Shown piece by piece: positions 29,483 through 39,707 of a DNA stretch of 39,707 bases. A program made the position numbers and the translations under genes. Source of the DNA: Diphasiastrum complanatum (taxonomy: Eukaryota; Streptophyta; Lycopodiopsida; Lycopodiales; Lycopodiaceae); the NCBI GenBank assembly GCA_029204225.1, contig MU835369.1:1-39707 (forward strand), written 5' to 3'. Numbering within the stretch: position 1 is the first letter of the stretch; each line of letters opens with the position of its first letter. The notes beneath the pieces are model-generated. The model had not been told where the DNA came from. It saw only the letters and a list, made by a program, of their open reading frames with translations, and ran no database searches.

Positions 29483-29811
29483 TAGCATAGTTTTTGCCAA
29501 TAGAACTTTGATCCATCATAAGAATGATCTTCTTCCTAAGAATAGATCTCCTTTTAATGATCATGTAATGCTCAAAATAGAAACAACCATAATTTGCCAA
29601 TTACCTCTCCTTTGATGCTCTTGTCTAGCTCCAAATTGCCAACTTCCCTTTTGACTAGTTGAAGCGCTTTGAGATCAATCTCTTGATCTTCAACTTGACC
29701 ATCAAAGTCATTGAACAAAATTTGTTTTCCAGATCCATTACTTGATTTTACAGCAAGATAACATCCATCCACTTGCATAGCTCCATGTACACAAGAAGAT
29801 CTTCCAAAAGA
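29483..29811 (-). other. Unidentified ~330 bp sequence replacing the RT of element C
   Basis: In C' the segment after MKNETW is RT. Here similarity stops after MKNRT (29811), and unrelated sequence follows until similarity resumes at EHWK (29482). The polyprotein frame stays open into it for about 80 codons (GAMQVDGCYLAVKSSNGSGK, VKREVGNLELDKSIKGEVIG), ending at 29572. It matches no retroelement domain I know. It may be a captured host fragment, filler DNA, or a piece of another repeat. Confidence 0.6.
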
Positions 29812-31268
29812 TGTTCTATTCTTCATAAGAGATCGATACTCAAGATCCATTGCTTGGATCCACTCCTCTTCTTTCCTTGCTTGATCTACACTTGTAGGCT
29901 CATCCAAAGAGGTTAGGAAAGCAACATAATTTCCAGAAACTACTTGCTTACCCTTTTGATCATATGTGAGCCTTGAAGGTACTTGTCTTTCTCTTGATGT
30001 TCTCCTTGGCTTTTGACTTGATGAAGGTCCATCATCACCACCATCCAAAGTAGGATCCTTCTCATCAACATCAAGAATGTTAGATCCATCTACTTTACCA
30101 TCAATCATGCTTGAAGACACCTTTGGAATGTTTCCCTCATCAAAAATGACATCTCTACCAACAATCACTTTGTTAGTGAAAGGAATGTAAACCTTGTAGG
30201 CTTTACTCACCTCACTATATCCAACAAAAATACCTCTTCTTGAAGATGGATCCTCCTTGGTCCTATCATCAAGAGTAATGTTGACATAGCATGTGCATCC
30301 AAAGGTTTTTAGAAAGTTGACACTCGGCCTCCTCTTGAATAGCATCTCAAAAGGTGTCCTTCCATCCAAAATAGCCCTCGGCCACCTATTGCACAAGAAA
30401 TTGGCACACAACAAAGCTTGATCCCAAAATTGTTTGTCAAGATTAGCACTTAACCTCATAGCTTTAGCACTTTCACATAAAGTTCTATTCTTCCTTTCAG
30501 CCACTCCATTCTGTTGTGGGGTCCTTGATGTTGTATACTCCCTCTTGATCCCATGCTCATCACAAAAGGCCTTGAACTTGTTAGATATGTACTCACCACA
30601 ATTGTCACCTCTTAAGCACTTGATCTTTGTGGAAAATTGGTTCTCCCTTGCATTCTTGAACTTGACAAAGACATCATACACTTCATCCTTGCTCTTTAGT
30701 AGATAGATCCAACAAAATCTACTAAAATCATCAACGAATGTTACATACATCTTAGCTCCACTATTGCTAATTGTAGTAAATCCATGAATATCCGAATGTA
30801 CAAGTTGAAAAGGCTTTGTAGATCTAGAAATAGATCTAGTATAAGGTAGTCTATGTGACTTAGACAAAGCACAAGACTCACAAACATGCTTGTCATTACT
30901 TAAGGAATCACAACCTTCTAACTTGCCATTACCTCCAATGACTTGAAGTTGAGGTGTCCTATCCTTTTGTGCCAAACCTCTTGAATAGAAATTTGATCCC
31001 TTGCAACACATCCAACTTGGTTAGAAATAACACAAGCATCAAGTTTACACAACTTCCCTTGTCTTTCACCTTTTCCAATCAAGACATCCTTCTTTTTGAT
31101 CAAACAAGCATCTCCATCAAACTCCACCTTGAGGCCCTTACTTAGCATTTGACTCACACTAAGCAAATTCTTGGTAATAGACGGAATAGACCTCCAAATG
31201 AACATTCCTATTTGTAGAGAGAGAAATAGGAATTGTGCCAATCCCTTTGATTGCACACTCACCATCAT
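29812..31268 (-). pseudogene. Pre-integrase and integrase of element C
   Basis: Minus strand: SITKNLLSVSQMLSKGLKVE and EVWHKRIGHLNFKSLEVM (pre-integrase), a frameshift near 30940-30960, VCESCALSKSHRLPYTRSIS (zinc cysteines), YVTFVDDFSRFCWIYLLKS (first Asp), CLRGDNCGEYISNKFKAFCD (second Asp; usually SDNGGEY), and SRTPQQNGVAERKNRTLCES (catalytic Glu). The C-terminal region GIFVGYSEVSKAYKVYIPFT and an acidic linker end at MDLEYRSLMKNRT. The core from 30900 to 29812 is one open frame with the D,D,E residues present, the best-preserved integrase here. Confidence 0.9.
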
Positions 31269-32137
31269 TGGCCGTGTAGATCACCCTCTTGTCATCTCCA
31301 TATGCCAACAAAGAAGTGAAGTATTCTTTGTGAAAGGTCATGTGTGAACTTGCTCCACTATCAATCCACCAAGGATCTAGATCTCCATCATTAGCAAGCA
31401 TACATGAAGACATCACAAAAGCATCATCATTTGCATCTTGCACATCCAAACCATCCTCATCAAGAGTAAGATTACCTTGCTTGTCTCCTTGAGACCTCTT
31501 CTTCTTGTAGCACTCACTTGCAAAGTGTCCTTTGATGCCACAATAGAAGCACTTGAGCTTTGATCTATCCTTCTTTTTGCCACTTGAAGAAGCATCCACT
31601 TGATCTTGCCCCTTAGACCACTTGCTTTTGGTTTTGCCCTTGAATTTGCCCTTTAGCATGAGCATCCAACAAGCCATTAAGAATCACTTGAATAAGCTCT
31701 CCTTCCTTAATGCTTTCATCTATGCAAGCTAACTCATCATTCAATGCATTCATTCTCAAAACAAAAGTACTTGGACTTTCCTCATTCTTTTGCAAACAAG
31801 AAAAGATTTGCCTTCTTAGAGTCAACACTCTAGAAGTAGACTTGGATTCATAAAGCTTCTTCAATGAATTCCAAGCTTCCAAAGATGATGTGCACTTACC
31901 AACTTCCTTGAGAAGTTCATTGGTAACATTCATCTTTATCATGTGTAGAGCCTTCTTGGCCCTCTTGTCATACCTCAATTGATCTTGTTGTGTTGCTGGT
32001 CTCTCCTCCAAACCTACAACAATATCCAAAACATCATTCATCTCAAGAAGTGACTCCATCCTCACTTTCCATAATGAATAGTTACTTGAGGTAAGCCTAT
32101 CATTGGCTTCCAACATGACTCCAATTGAGGTTGCCAT
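31269..32137 (-). pseudogene. Gag-protease of element C
   Basis: Gag starts at ATG 32137: MATSIGVMLEANDRLTSSNY, SLWKVRMESLLEMNDVLDIV, WNSLKKLYESKSTSRVLTLR, ESPSTFVLRMNALNDELACI. After VILNGLLDAHAKG a deletion of several dozen residues plus a shift (about 31640-31680) joins to a lysine-rich region. The CCHC knuckle CFYCGIKGHFASEC (31510-31551) and the protease WWIDSGASSHM (31339-31371) are intact. This start is preferred because the N-terminal LTSSNYSLWKVRM motif is the canonical gag opening. Confidence 0.88.
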
Positions 32138-32725
32138 GTAGCAATGACCTGATCTTCTCTTTCAACCTGTTTCAATGCACAAAGCACTCCTTTGAACAAC
32201 AACAAATGCTTTCAAAAGAAATCACCAAGATTTGAAACTATCTCACAAATTCTCTTCTAGCACTTATCCAAGCAAATCAACACATAGAATCATGTAATCT
32301 TGATCAACCTATGATCTATCCTCAATCTAATGACTTTTTCCACTTCCTAAGATTGAAACACACTCAAATGAAGTCCAGCAACCTCACTATCTAGAGATCC
32401 AATCAAAATTAGGGTTTTGACAAAATCACAAAAAATTGACTATTCCAAATCTACATGCAAATGCTGAAAATTTGATATGCAATCTATAAGCCACCACTTA
32501 GGCTGAACCAATGATCCAAAAATCGGCCAAATCCAGCATGTGAATTCAAAAAACGGAATTGAACAAGTATATTGACCTATTTAGTGTTTTGATCTACAAA
32601 AGATCCAATCTACAAAAGCAAAAAATCCGATTTTGGTGTAGAATCCTCTCTAGCATGCTCTAGACTTGATATCTTCACCAAATCATTGATAGATATGATT
32701 TCCTCCTTCATAACCTGAAACACAA
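32138..32725 (-). other. Untranslated leader of element C
   Basis: Non-coding stretch between PBS and gag start; no recognised motif. Confidence 0.7.
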
Positions 32726-32737
32726 GCTCTGATACCA
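32726..32737 (-). other. Primer-binding site of element C
   Basis: Minus strand TGGTATCAGAGC directly follows the 5' LTR, matching initiator tRNA-Met. Confidence 0.93.
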
Positions 32738-33386
32738 TGTGAAAGATTTCAGATCCTTAAGATCCAATCTACTTGAATGATCTTTGGTTAGAAAGAGAAA
32801 TACACTACCAATTTCACCAATGTAAAAAAATCAGCATCTACACACAATTTGAGATGCAAACACTAATAGAACTTGATCAAATTTGAATGAAATGATTATG
32901 TACTGTTGCTATCCATACAAAACCAGCAAGCTACTGTATTTCACACGTGTGGATCCAAAAATAGCAAATATAGATCATTCTACACATAGAATTGCAAGCA
33001 ATCACCAAGATAGTGCACCAATGGATAGTAGAACCCAAGAGAACCATGTATAAGCATGAAATGAGATAGAGAAGAGAGAAGATGACTCTCTCCATGAGTT
33101 ACATCCTTTTATAGTAGGTCCAAACCCTATTTGGCCACTTGGCTTTCCCACCAAAATGCTAACCCTACCAATTTTGGGTCTAGATTCAATGTACCCAACT
33201 TATTCAAATTGAATCTACTCAAACTCGCATTCTATCTTTCCCACACTTTCAAAAAGTGTTTATTCAAATGAAATTTAGACTAATGAACTTTGAAAAGTCA
33301 ACCTCTAAGTCTAAAACAAATTTTGGCCTCAATATGCCAAATATGAAAATATTGCAAAATTTGATAAAACTAGTTGAATCTTCACA
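32738..33386 (-). repeat. 5' LTR of element C
   Basis: Direct copy of 28269-28918, one base shorter. Minus-strand TATAAAAG at 33106-33113 and CACACGTGTG at 32942-32951 are conserved. Most differences from the other copy are transitions, as expected from cytosine methylation decay. Confidence 0.94.
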
Positions 33387-33391
33387 CATGG
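33387..33391. repeat. Target site duplication, right copy (CATGG)
   Basis: Matches 28264-28268 exactly. Confidence 0.93.
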
Positions 33392-34648
33392 TACATCGAT
33401 AGTGGAGCCTCATCTCATATGTGTTGTTAAAAGGAGTCTTTTGACTCTATTGTACCTTATAAAGGTCTTACAAGATCTATTTATATAGCAAATGATCATG
33501 AATGCTCTATTGAAGGAATTGGCAACATTCCATTAAAACTTACTTCTTCTAAAGTTCTTTCCAAATCCAATGTTCTTTTTGTTCCTAAGCTTACAAAGAA
33601 CTTGATAAGCGTTGGAAAGTTGCTTGATTGTGGTTGTGATATAAAATTCAATTCCACTACTTATTTATCAGGAAAGATGATGATATCCTAGCTAATGGAT
33701 CTCGATATGGTGACATCTTCAAGTTAAATTCTTATGAGAATGCAAACTTTGGTGAAATTGCTCTTATGTCTAAGGAGGAGTTATGGCATAGAAGGTTGGG
33801 GCACCCTAACTATAAATCTATGCTTTCTATGATCAAGAATGACAAGGCTATTGGCCTTCCAAGATCACTTTCCAAGGATATTAAGCCTTGTGAGGCTTGT
33901 GCTATTGCAAAATCACATAGAAAGCCATATCAAAAGTCTTCTATTAAAACTTTTCATCCTTTGGAATTAATTCACTCGGATGTTCATTTTTCTTCCTCAA
34001 AAAGTATTGGTGGTGCAACTTGTTTTGTTACCTTCATTGATGATTTTACAATATTTACTTGGTTGTACCTACTTTCTTCAAAAGCTATGGTGTTTGAACA
34101 CTTCCTACTTTTAAAGGTTTTGTTGAAAAACAGTTTTCTTTCAAAGTTAAAGCTTTGAGATGTGATGGAGGAAGTGAATGCATCTCCAACAAGTTCTATG
34201 ATTATTGTTAGGTTGAAGGGATTAAGAGAGAGTTTTTCTGTGCTTATTCTCCATCTCAAAATGGAGTTATTGAAAGAAAAAATTGATCTCTATGTGAATG
34301 TGCTAAAGCAATTTGTGTTGAAGCTTCTTTGCCTATTGAATATTGGGGAGAAGCAATTAATTGTGAAAATTATTTGTGCAATAGATTACCTAACAATGCA
34401 CTTGTAGGAAGATCACCATATGAAGTCTTGTTTAAGAAGAAACCTAAGGTTGATCACCTTAGAGTTTTTGGATGTGCTTGCTTTGTTTATGTACCCTTGG
34501 AAACAAGGAAAAGAGATGATCCAAATTCAGTCAAAGGGATCATGGTTGGATACTCATCCAACAAGAAGGCATACAAAATTTATGTTCCCTCTACCTCACT
34601 TACAATTGAGAGTAGGGATGTTATTTTCCATGAGAATCAGAAATTTCA
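33387..34648 (+). pseudogene. A' protease and integrase
   Basis: Continues the frame broken at 28268: YIDSGASSHMCC, a TAA where element A has Ser, then GIGNIPLKLTSSKVLSKSNV and KNLISVGKLLDCGCDIKFNS. ELWHRRLGHPNYKSMLSMIK, CEACAIAKSHRKPYQKSSIK and CFVTFIDDFTIFTWLYLLSS (first Asp) follow. A shift near 34155 leads to LRCDGGSECISNKFYDYC and SPSQNGVIERKN; another frame holds FGCACFVYVPLETRKRDDPN and KGIMVGYSSNKKAYKIYVPS. Similarity ends at SRDVIFHENQK (34648). Confidence 0.87.
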
Positions 34649-35035
34649 TCCTCCTCCTCAAGCACAAGGTTGCCATGGTTGTCCTTCTCTTGGGCATTCT
34701 TCTTCTTGTAACACTTGGATGCAAAGTGTCCTTTCTTACTCTAAGATAAGGAACCAATCTTATTTTTGATATGAAGCATTCAACTCTCCTCAGATGCAAT
34801 CACACTATGAAGCTTTTCTATGCTAAGAAGTAGATCTTGAATAGCAAATGTTTGAACTAGATTAGAGTACTCATTCCCTAATCCATTCAAAATAACTTGA
34901 ACTAACTCATTGTCTTGGATCTTATCACCTGTAGAAGACAACCCTCTATTCAATAATTTGATTCTAAGAACATAATCTTGGGAACTTTCATTACTTCATT
35001 TCATGCTTTGAAGGATTTGGTTTCTATGAAAGATT
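34649..35035 (-). pseudogene. Copia gag fragment E2
   Basis: Minus strand encodes RNQILQSMK, SNESSQDYVLRIKLLNRGLS, DNELVQVILNGLGNEYSNLV and QTFAIQDLLLSIEKLHSVIA. After a deletion come the second half of a zinc knuckle, KKGHFASKCYKKKNAQEKDN, and NLVLEEEDE. The first CxxC of the knuckle is lost. It abuts A' (opposite strand) at about 34648 and a second gag fragment at 35035-35040. Confidence 0.75.
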
Positions 35036-35414
35036 TCAAATCAATTTATATCTAAATCCATAAACTAGCTCACTTTGTTTGATGGTACCTCCAATACAAG
35101 CAACCTCTCTATGGACGTCTTTGACTCTCAATACATAATTGGTTGCACTCTCATCACTCCTTTGGCAACTTTGAAAAAATCTCTCTCAATACCTCACTAG
35201 AAACATTCATCTTGATATAATGTAGAGCCATCCTAGATCTTTTCTTGTACCTTTGGACTTCTTGGAGCACTTGAGGCTCCTCCTCAAGTCCAAGGACTAT
35301 GTCCATCACATCTTGGAGTATCAAGATAGACTCGATCCTTACCTTCCAAATAGAATAATTGGAGGTAGTTAATCTCTCACTTGATTCCAATAGGAAGGAA
35401 CCCATGGAAGCCAT
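35036..35414 (-). pseudogene. Gag N-terminus of element E
   Basis: Starts at ATG 35414: MASMGSFLLESSERLTTSNY, SIWKVRIESILILQDVMDIV, KKRSRMALHYIKMNVSSEVL. A deletion of roughly 30 residues with a frameshift follows near 35180, then FQSCQRSDESATNYVLRVKD and VHREVACIGGTIKQSELV. Similarity stops near 35070. It supplies the gag N-terminus that element A has lost and is clearly its relative. The in-frame upstream ATG at 35540 lies in the leader and is not the likely start. Confidence 0.82.
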
Positions 35415-36148
35415 AAATAGTAGTTGAGATACCTTGTAATGAACAATAAAATGTTGCTTCCCTCTCACTATAGGATCCAATAAAGGTGTACTACCAACTC
35501 CTATGTAAGATCTTGCAACAGAATGTGAGATCAATCTCACTAGCTTTCCAAATGTCTCTCAAACTAGATAAACCTCTCACTCAAAGGTGGAGTATAGGCA
35601 AAGTTTGGGTCAAACTCTCTTTAGCACGTGGGAAGCACTCAAAGAATCCACAAATCACTCAAATATAATTGATATGCATGAAACAATGTGGCTATGACCT
35701 CAAAACTATGTTTGGATCTCAAATAGATAAGATTGGCAAGCTTGAAACTGAATTTTTGGATCAAACAAGAAAAATATGGATCAAACCAAAAGTGTCTAGG
35801 TGCCCTACCTACCCTCATTCAAAAGGCTATAGCTTTTCATTGGATCATCCAAATGATATGAAACACTTGCATCAAAAACTAGACTTTTTTAGCTTTCCAA
35901 CAATCTATCAAGCATAGATTTTGGATCTAACTTGGAGGAGAACTCATCAACCAAATTTGGCTGACCCTCACACATGTCTGAGCACTAGAATCCGTACAGT
36001 TTCAGATCAGGTCCAATCAATGTCCTATTGACCCTTTTTTATCCAAAAATCTCTAAGATAGATAGGAAAATGCAACTAGACTCTCTCAAAGTTGATTTTA
36101 AGGCATAAATCAAGCAAAACTTGATGGATACCTGTAATTCTTAGGCTA
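35415..36148 (-). other. Untranslated leader of element E
   Basis: Non-coding sequence between PBS and gag. GCACGTGGGAAGCACTC near 35624 has a counterpart in the A leader near 4777. No other features. Confidence 0.6.
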
Positions 36149-36159
36149 GCTCAGAACCA
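36149..36159 (-). other. Degenerate primer-binding site of element E
   Basis: Minus strand reads TGGTTCTGAGC next to the LTR end, a mutated form of TGGTATCAGAGC. Confidence 0.65.
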
Positions 36160-36835
36160 TGTGAAATTTTCACGTGTGTGGGAATGACACAAAGTGTGAT
36201 TTGATCTTCTAAGACTTTGTGATTGAACACACCCAATTCTATGGCAAGAGCACTATTCTACATGCACTAAACCATCATACAAGCACTCTCACACGTGTGG
36301 ATGCTCATGCTTGAAAAAACTAAGTACAAAAACACTTTGGTCTTGGTAGAGAGAGAAACCAATACCAAAGACTCGGGTGAGAGAGAAAGTAGAAAAATCT
36401 AGAATTGCCAATTTTCACTTAGATCTCAAAAAGTCAAATACATAGTGAGAGCAATCATCCTACTAATACAAACTCATGGTAGAGGGTGCTCAAATATGAT
36501 TGGACCCCTTTTTCTCCTCCTCTACATGTGACTGGATGAGTGACTTTAAGACTCCTCTAATTTGATTGGACCATAAACATGAAAATCTCTCTTTTGATTG
36601 GCCCTTTGAGAGGCTTGAGCTAGTTAGGCTCACTACAAGTGTCAAGAGTAGATTTGATGAGTGACTAATTTCAAAGTGTAAAAAAATGGTTTTGACCTAA
36701 TCATCAAAGTACAAGTTACTAGCTCGAGTTGCCTCCTAAGCCAAAATTGGCCCTATCAGCATCTTACATATAGATGATAACAAAAAAGTTTATCTAACCC
36801 CTAGACTCAACATAGACAGCTTTTATATCTTCACA
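36160..36835 (-). repeat. 5' LTR of element E
   Basis: 676 bp. Minus strand starts TGTGAAGATATAAAAG and ends AAAATTTCACA, so the termini form a TGTGAA...TTCACA inverted repeat. Boundaries rest on the PBS and terminal symmetry; no second copy exists in the window. It contains CACACGTGTG at 36290-36299 and CACGTG at 36171-36176. E is truncated: only LTR, leader and part of gag remain. Confidence 0.78.
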
Positions 36836-39707
36836 CGGAAGAAATTATCAATGTCGTAGATTCTTCACCTAACAATCATATTTAAGTAATCTTGGGCCAT
36901 TTATAAATCTTCATCAATATTTTTCAAAGCTAACCCACATATCTTATTAGTTACAATTCATGAGAAATGTCTAATTTTATTGAGAAAATAAAGAGTATCC
37001 ATTAAATATAAAAAAAAATTAGATAAATCATCATAACTATTGTCACCTCATATTTACAAACTCGGAGCTAATAACTTTTTATTTTAATTACTATATCAGC
37101 TATTTAAACAATATTTTTTATCTATTATTTTTTTTCTTACTATCAATAACACTTTTTAATATATTTCTTGTCATCTCTAGTCAATATCAAATCTATTTTA
37201 TCTACAATTTTATCTCAATAACACTTTTTTACATATTTCTTGTCATCTCTAGTCAATATCAAATCTATTATCTACAATGAATTTACTATTTCCATACAAT
37301 TTGGGCAATTAATTTTTTTTTTTCTTTTTTCTTAATATCTAACTCAATGTCTATCTACTTCCATCTACAATATAAGTGAATTTCGACTTCTATTATATAT
37401 TTGCCACAAACTACACCCTAGCATCTTCTTGGCATGATAGTTGCAAGATTGTGTGCAAATTTAGGACTTATCAAACTTAAGGAGCATGTATTGTATTCAT
37501 ATATTCTAAGTTTTATTTGGTATCATGTATGAAAGTCCTAGAGTTTGAACTATTAATGATTGAGTCATATGCATGCTATAAGTTGATTACACTTTTTCAG
37601 ATTGTAACGTTCTAAGTAACTAAGAGATAGAAGACATATACCATACCACGTTAATATGATATTACCACATGAAATAAATTTTCATTGAACACATATGTTG
37701 TTATGTGAGTACTACAATCTGATTAATATATTGTATGTTATAACAATGATATATCAAACCACTTCACACCATGTAACATTCTACACACCAAGTAGAGGCT
37801 ATATGTATATATTATTTGTCTATATATATGGTCACAACAACCATCATCATGTACTTTAAAGTTTTTCTAAGGCATTTTATTCCTTTTTTCTAAGTTTAAA
37901 AATCCATTTCAACTACTAATGTGCTATTGGTGGGCCTCTTTACAAAAAGGAAGCACTTAGCTTTGAATAGTATCTTGTCCTATCAAAGAAACATTATGAG
38001 CACAAATATTTTAAGTAGCATCTCTTTTGTGCTTTGACATCTACAATATGCTTTTATTGTTGAGTTTTACTAGAAAAATTGGAGAGTTTAATTTGCTAGT
38101 GTATACTTAGCTTAATACAATATCTGTATAAAAAACTAACAATATGTACATGGCCTAAATTTTTGGAAACAATTCCATAAAATATGATTGGTAAAAGTTG
38201 TGAATCTATCCACAGCTTGTAATTTCTCCTCTTTAAGATTTGACATATGTAACAGTTTGTCATAGAATAGAATCTGTAGTCTCTACTTTTTTGGATTCAT
38301 GTCAATGTCGACTTAAATTAGCAATATTCAAATGGAGATGAGTATACCTAGTGTCTTATTGGCACTAATGGTTTGCATATGATAGCTTGTATTCAATTGT
38401 GTTAGCTTTTGTACTATTCAATAGACGTGGTGTTGACATATGCCCCCATCGTATCCATAATTTCTATGAAAATATGTGGATTAGGTGTTTTAGCTAGTTA
38501 GTCAGAATACACATATTAGGTAAAAAGTTGTAATAGTTTTAGAACAAAAAAAGTGCAAGTAGCTAGTGGAGCTAGTGGAGAATAGAAAAGTACCTAGTGG
38601 GTGGAATGAAAAAGTTAGAGCTACTCAAATTCAAGTAATCTCTTTAACTAGAAATTAAAATAGGCCATCGTAAGAGGAAAGTTATATTTCAATAATAAAA
38701 ATAATAATACTTGAGTATTAAAATTTATACATTTTGTGTGCGTTAGCTCCAAGTGTATTGTGTGCACTTGATAGATCTTTAAAATAAACATCTATTTTGT
38801 TGTAATTGAAGATGTCCTTTCTTACTTGGATATGAAAATTTTAAACAAGTTGAGTGAAAATAAGAGAGATTATTCATTTGGGATCCAAAATTCCAATAAG
38901 CTTATGAGACCATAATTGGATAATGTTTTAATCTTTTTGACAAAATGTGTTGTATTTTGAATAATAGAATAATGGTGTCCATGGCATATTTCATAGAAGT
39001 GCATAAAAGATCGAATGACTAGATTTTTTGTGGACTATATATCCAATCATGTTGGAAAGTATTAGATATAATTCTTTGAAGCTCAATTTAGAACACATTG
39101 ATGGCTTCATTTAAGACATTCAAATGGCTAAATACTAATACTAAATAGTAACTACTACATTTGCTATAAATAACCAATGCACCTTCCTAAGAGTAAATTT
39201 GTTTCTCAAACATAAAAAGGTAAGTTTTGTTGGTTCAGTAGCCATTGTCTACAAAGATCAGCTTGAAAATTCATATTACATTAAGTGAAAAAATCTATAC
39301 AACCCTTAGATACAGAAACTCTCTCCATACAATCTTGGAAGAACATAGAATAAGAGATTGATGATGCACAATATTGTTTTTATAGTCCAATTTTGCAAAA
39401 GCTGAGATGTTGTGACATAACAATATAATGGCTTGTCTACTTTCTCAACATCACTAGCGCATCTTGAATAATTTAATTGCTTTTTTTGTCTCAATTTTTT
39501 ATTATTTCTTAGTTTCACTCATTGGAAGAATGACTAAAATTCAAACAAGTGCAACAACTCTCAACAAAACATTGTCATGATGTAAATAGATGCTTGAACA
39601 TTAATCAGCATCATCTTTTTACACAAAGCTTGAAGTTGGTTATACTCAACTATTGTAAGTTACTTTGAAAAAGCTCTATAACAAAGTTCACATCATTCAA
39701 AGTTGAA
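36836..39707. other. AT-rich intergenic region without recognisable genes
   Basis: Very AT-rich, many short homopolymers, no coding frame of interest on either strand. The 70-codon minus-strand frame at 39306-39518 has no family resemblance. Contains a 72 bp tandem duplication at 37144-37287. Confidence 0.55.
37144..37287 (+). repeat. 72 bp tandem duplication
   Basis: CAATAACACTTTTTAATATA through ATCAAATCTATTTTATCTAC starts at 37144 and repeats from 37216 with a few changes. Confidence 0.75.

Larger units (their letters stand above)
28269..33386 (-). mobile_element. Complete Ty1/copia element C, non-autonomous
   Basis: 5.1 kb, minus strand. Two LTRs of 650 and 649 bp differ at about 19 positions by eye (~97% identity). 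PBS, leader, gag, protease, integrase, RNase H end, PPT and an exact CATGG target duplication are all present. Most of RT is missing, replaced by about 330 bp of unidentified sequence. Gag carries a deletion and RNase H a 20 bp deletion. It is the youngest complete insertion in the window and sits inside A'. Confidence 0.95.
28106..34648 (+). mobile_element. A-family copia fragment A', split by element C
   Basis: Two parts, 28106-28268 and 33387-34648, read as one polyprotein segment from the gag zinc knuckle to the integrase C-terminus. Between them lies element C with a perfect target duplication. Sequence is very close to element A (2441-4057), here in plus orientation. Both ends are abrupt: the 5' side joins copia D, the 3' side joins an oppositely oriented gag fragment. 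No LTRs. Confidence 0.88.

Noticed and set aside
35024-35040. GAAAGATTTCAAATC as a C-type LTR start between the two gag fragments
   Set aside because: Only about 15 bases resemble GAAAGATTTCAGATC; the sequence before and after does not continue the LTR.
1-39707. tRNA, rRNA, CRISPR or bacterial operon features
   Set aside because: No array of spaced repeats and no recognisable RNA gene seen by eye; weak tRNA-like words were not supported by a cloverleaf. A tRNA scan was not possible here.

Overview
The window looks like a gene-poor stretch of a large nuclear plant genome, most likely a seed plant. The evidence is plant-type Ty1/copia and Ty3/gypsy LTR retrotransposons, primer-binding sites matching plant initiator tRNA-Met, an AT-rich background with long CT microsatellites, spliced-looking exons, and one recognisable plant-specific gene, a GLUTAMINE DUMPER (GDU) family protein. 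I cannot name the species. No bacterial, organellar, rRNA, tRNA or CRISPR feature was found. By my boundaries about 23 kb of the 39.7 kb is LTR-retrotransposon sequence, all of it decayed by stops, frameshifts and deletions.

Layout. 57-6082: a complete but dead copia element on the minus strand (family A), with two ~780 bp LTRs, PBS, PPT and a 4-5 bp target duplication. 6083-9248: non-coding sequence with a CT microsatellite. 9249-14866: a copia fragment interrupted by the LTR of a second copia family (B, plus strand); B is cut off inside RNase H and fused to the 3' half of a third family (C'). 14867-16143: LTR-like sequence ending in a PBS-like site. 16200-17534: a broken, apparently spliced gene of unknown function. 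17585-21060: minisatellite, an unassigned ORF with LTR-like promoter sequence, an LTR remnant and anonymous DNA. 21080-23541: the GDU gene with an ACGT-rich upstream region and a CT tract. 23542-25560: anonymous AT-rich DNA.

25575-36835 is a stack of elements. A plus-strand copia fragment (D) holds a shrunken minus-strand gypsy element (26089-27572) containing a long LTR palindrome. D then joins a plus-strand A-type copia fragment (A'). A' is split inside its protease active-site region by a complete minus-strand copia element (C, 28269-33386, perfect CATGG duplication). A' joins a minus-strand patchwork of gag fragments ending in a 5' LTR (E, to 36835). 36836-39707 is AT-rich DNA without recognisable genes.

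No retroelement here can encode a full enzyme set. C has ~97% identical LTRs but has lost most of its reverse transcriptase, replaced by ~330 bp of unidentified sequence. It therefore either moved with help in trans or lost the RT after insertion. The only plausible working host gene is the GDU homologue, a small single-pass membrane protein of a family that affects amino-acid export.
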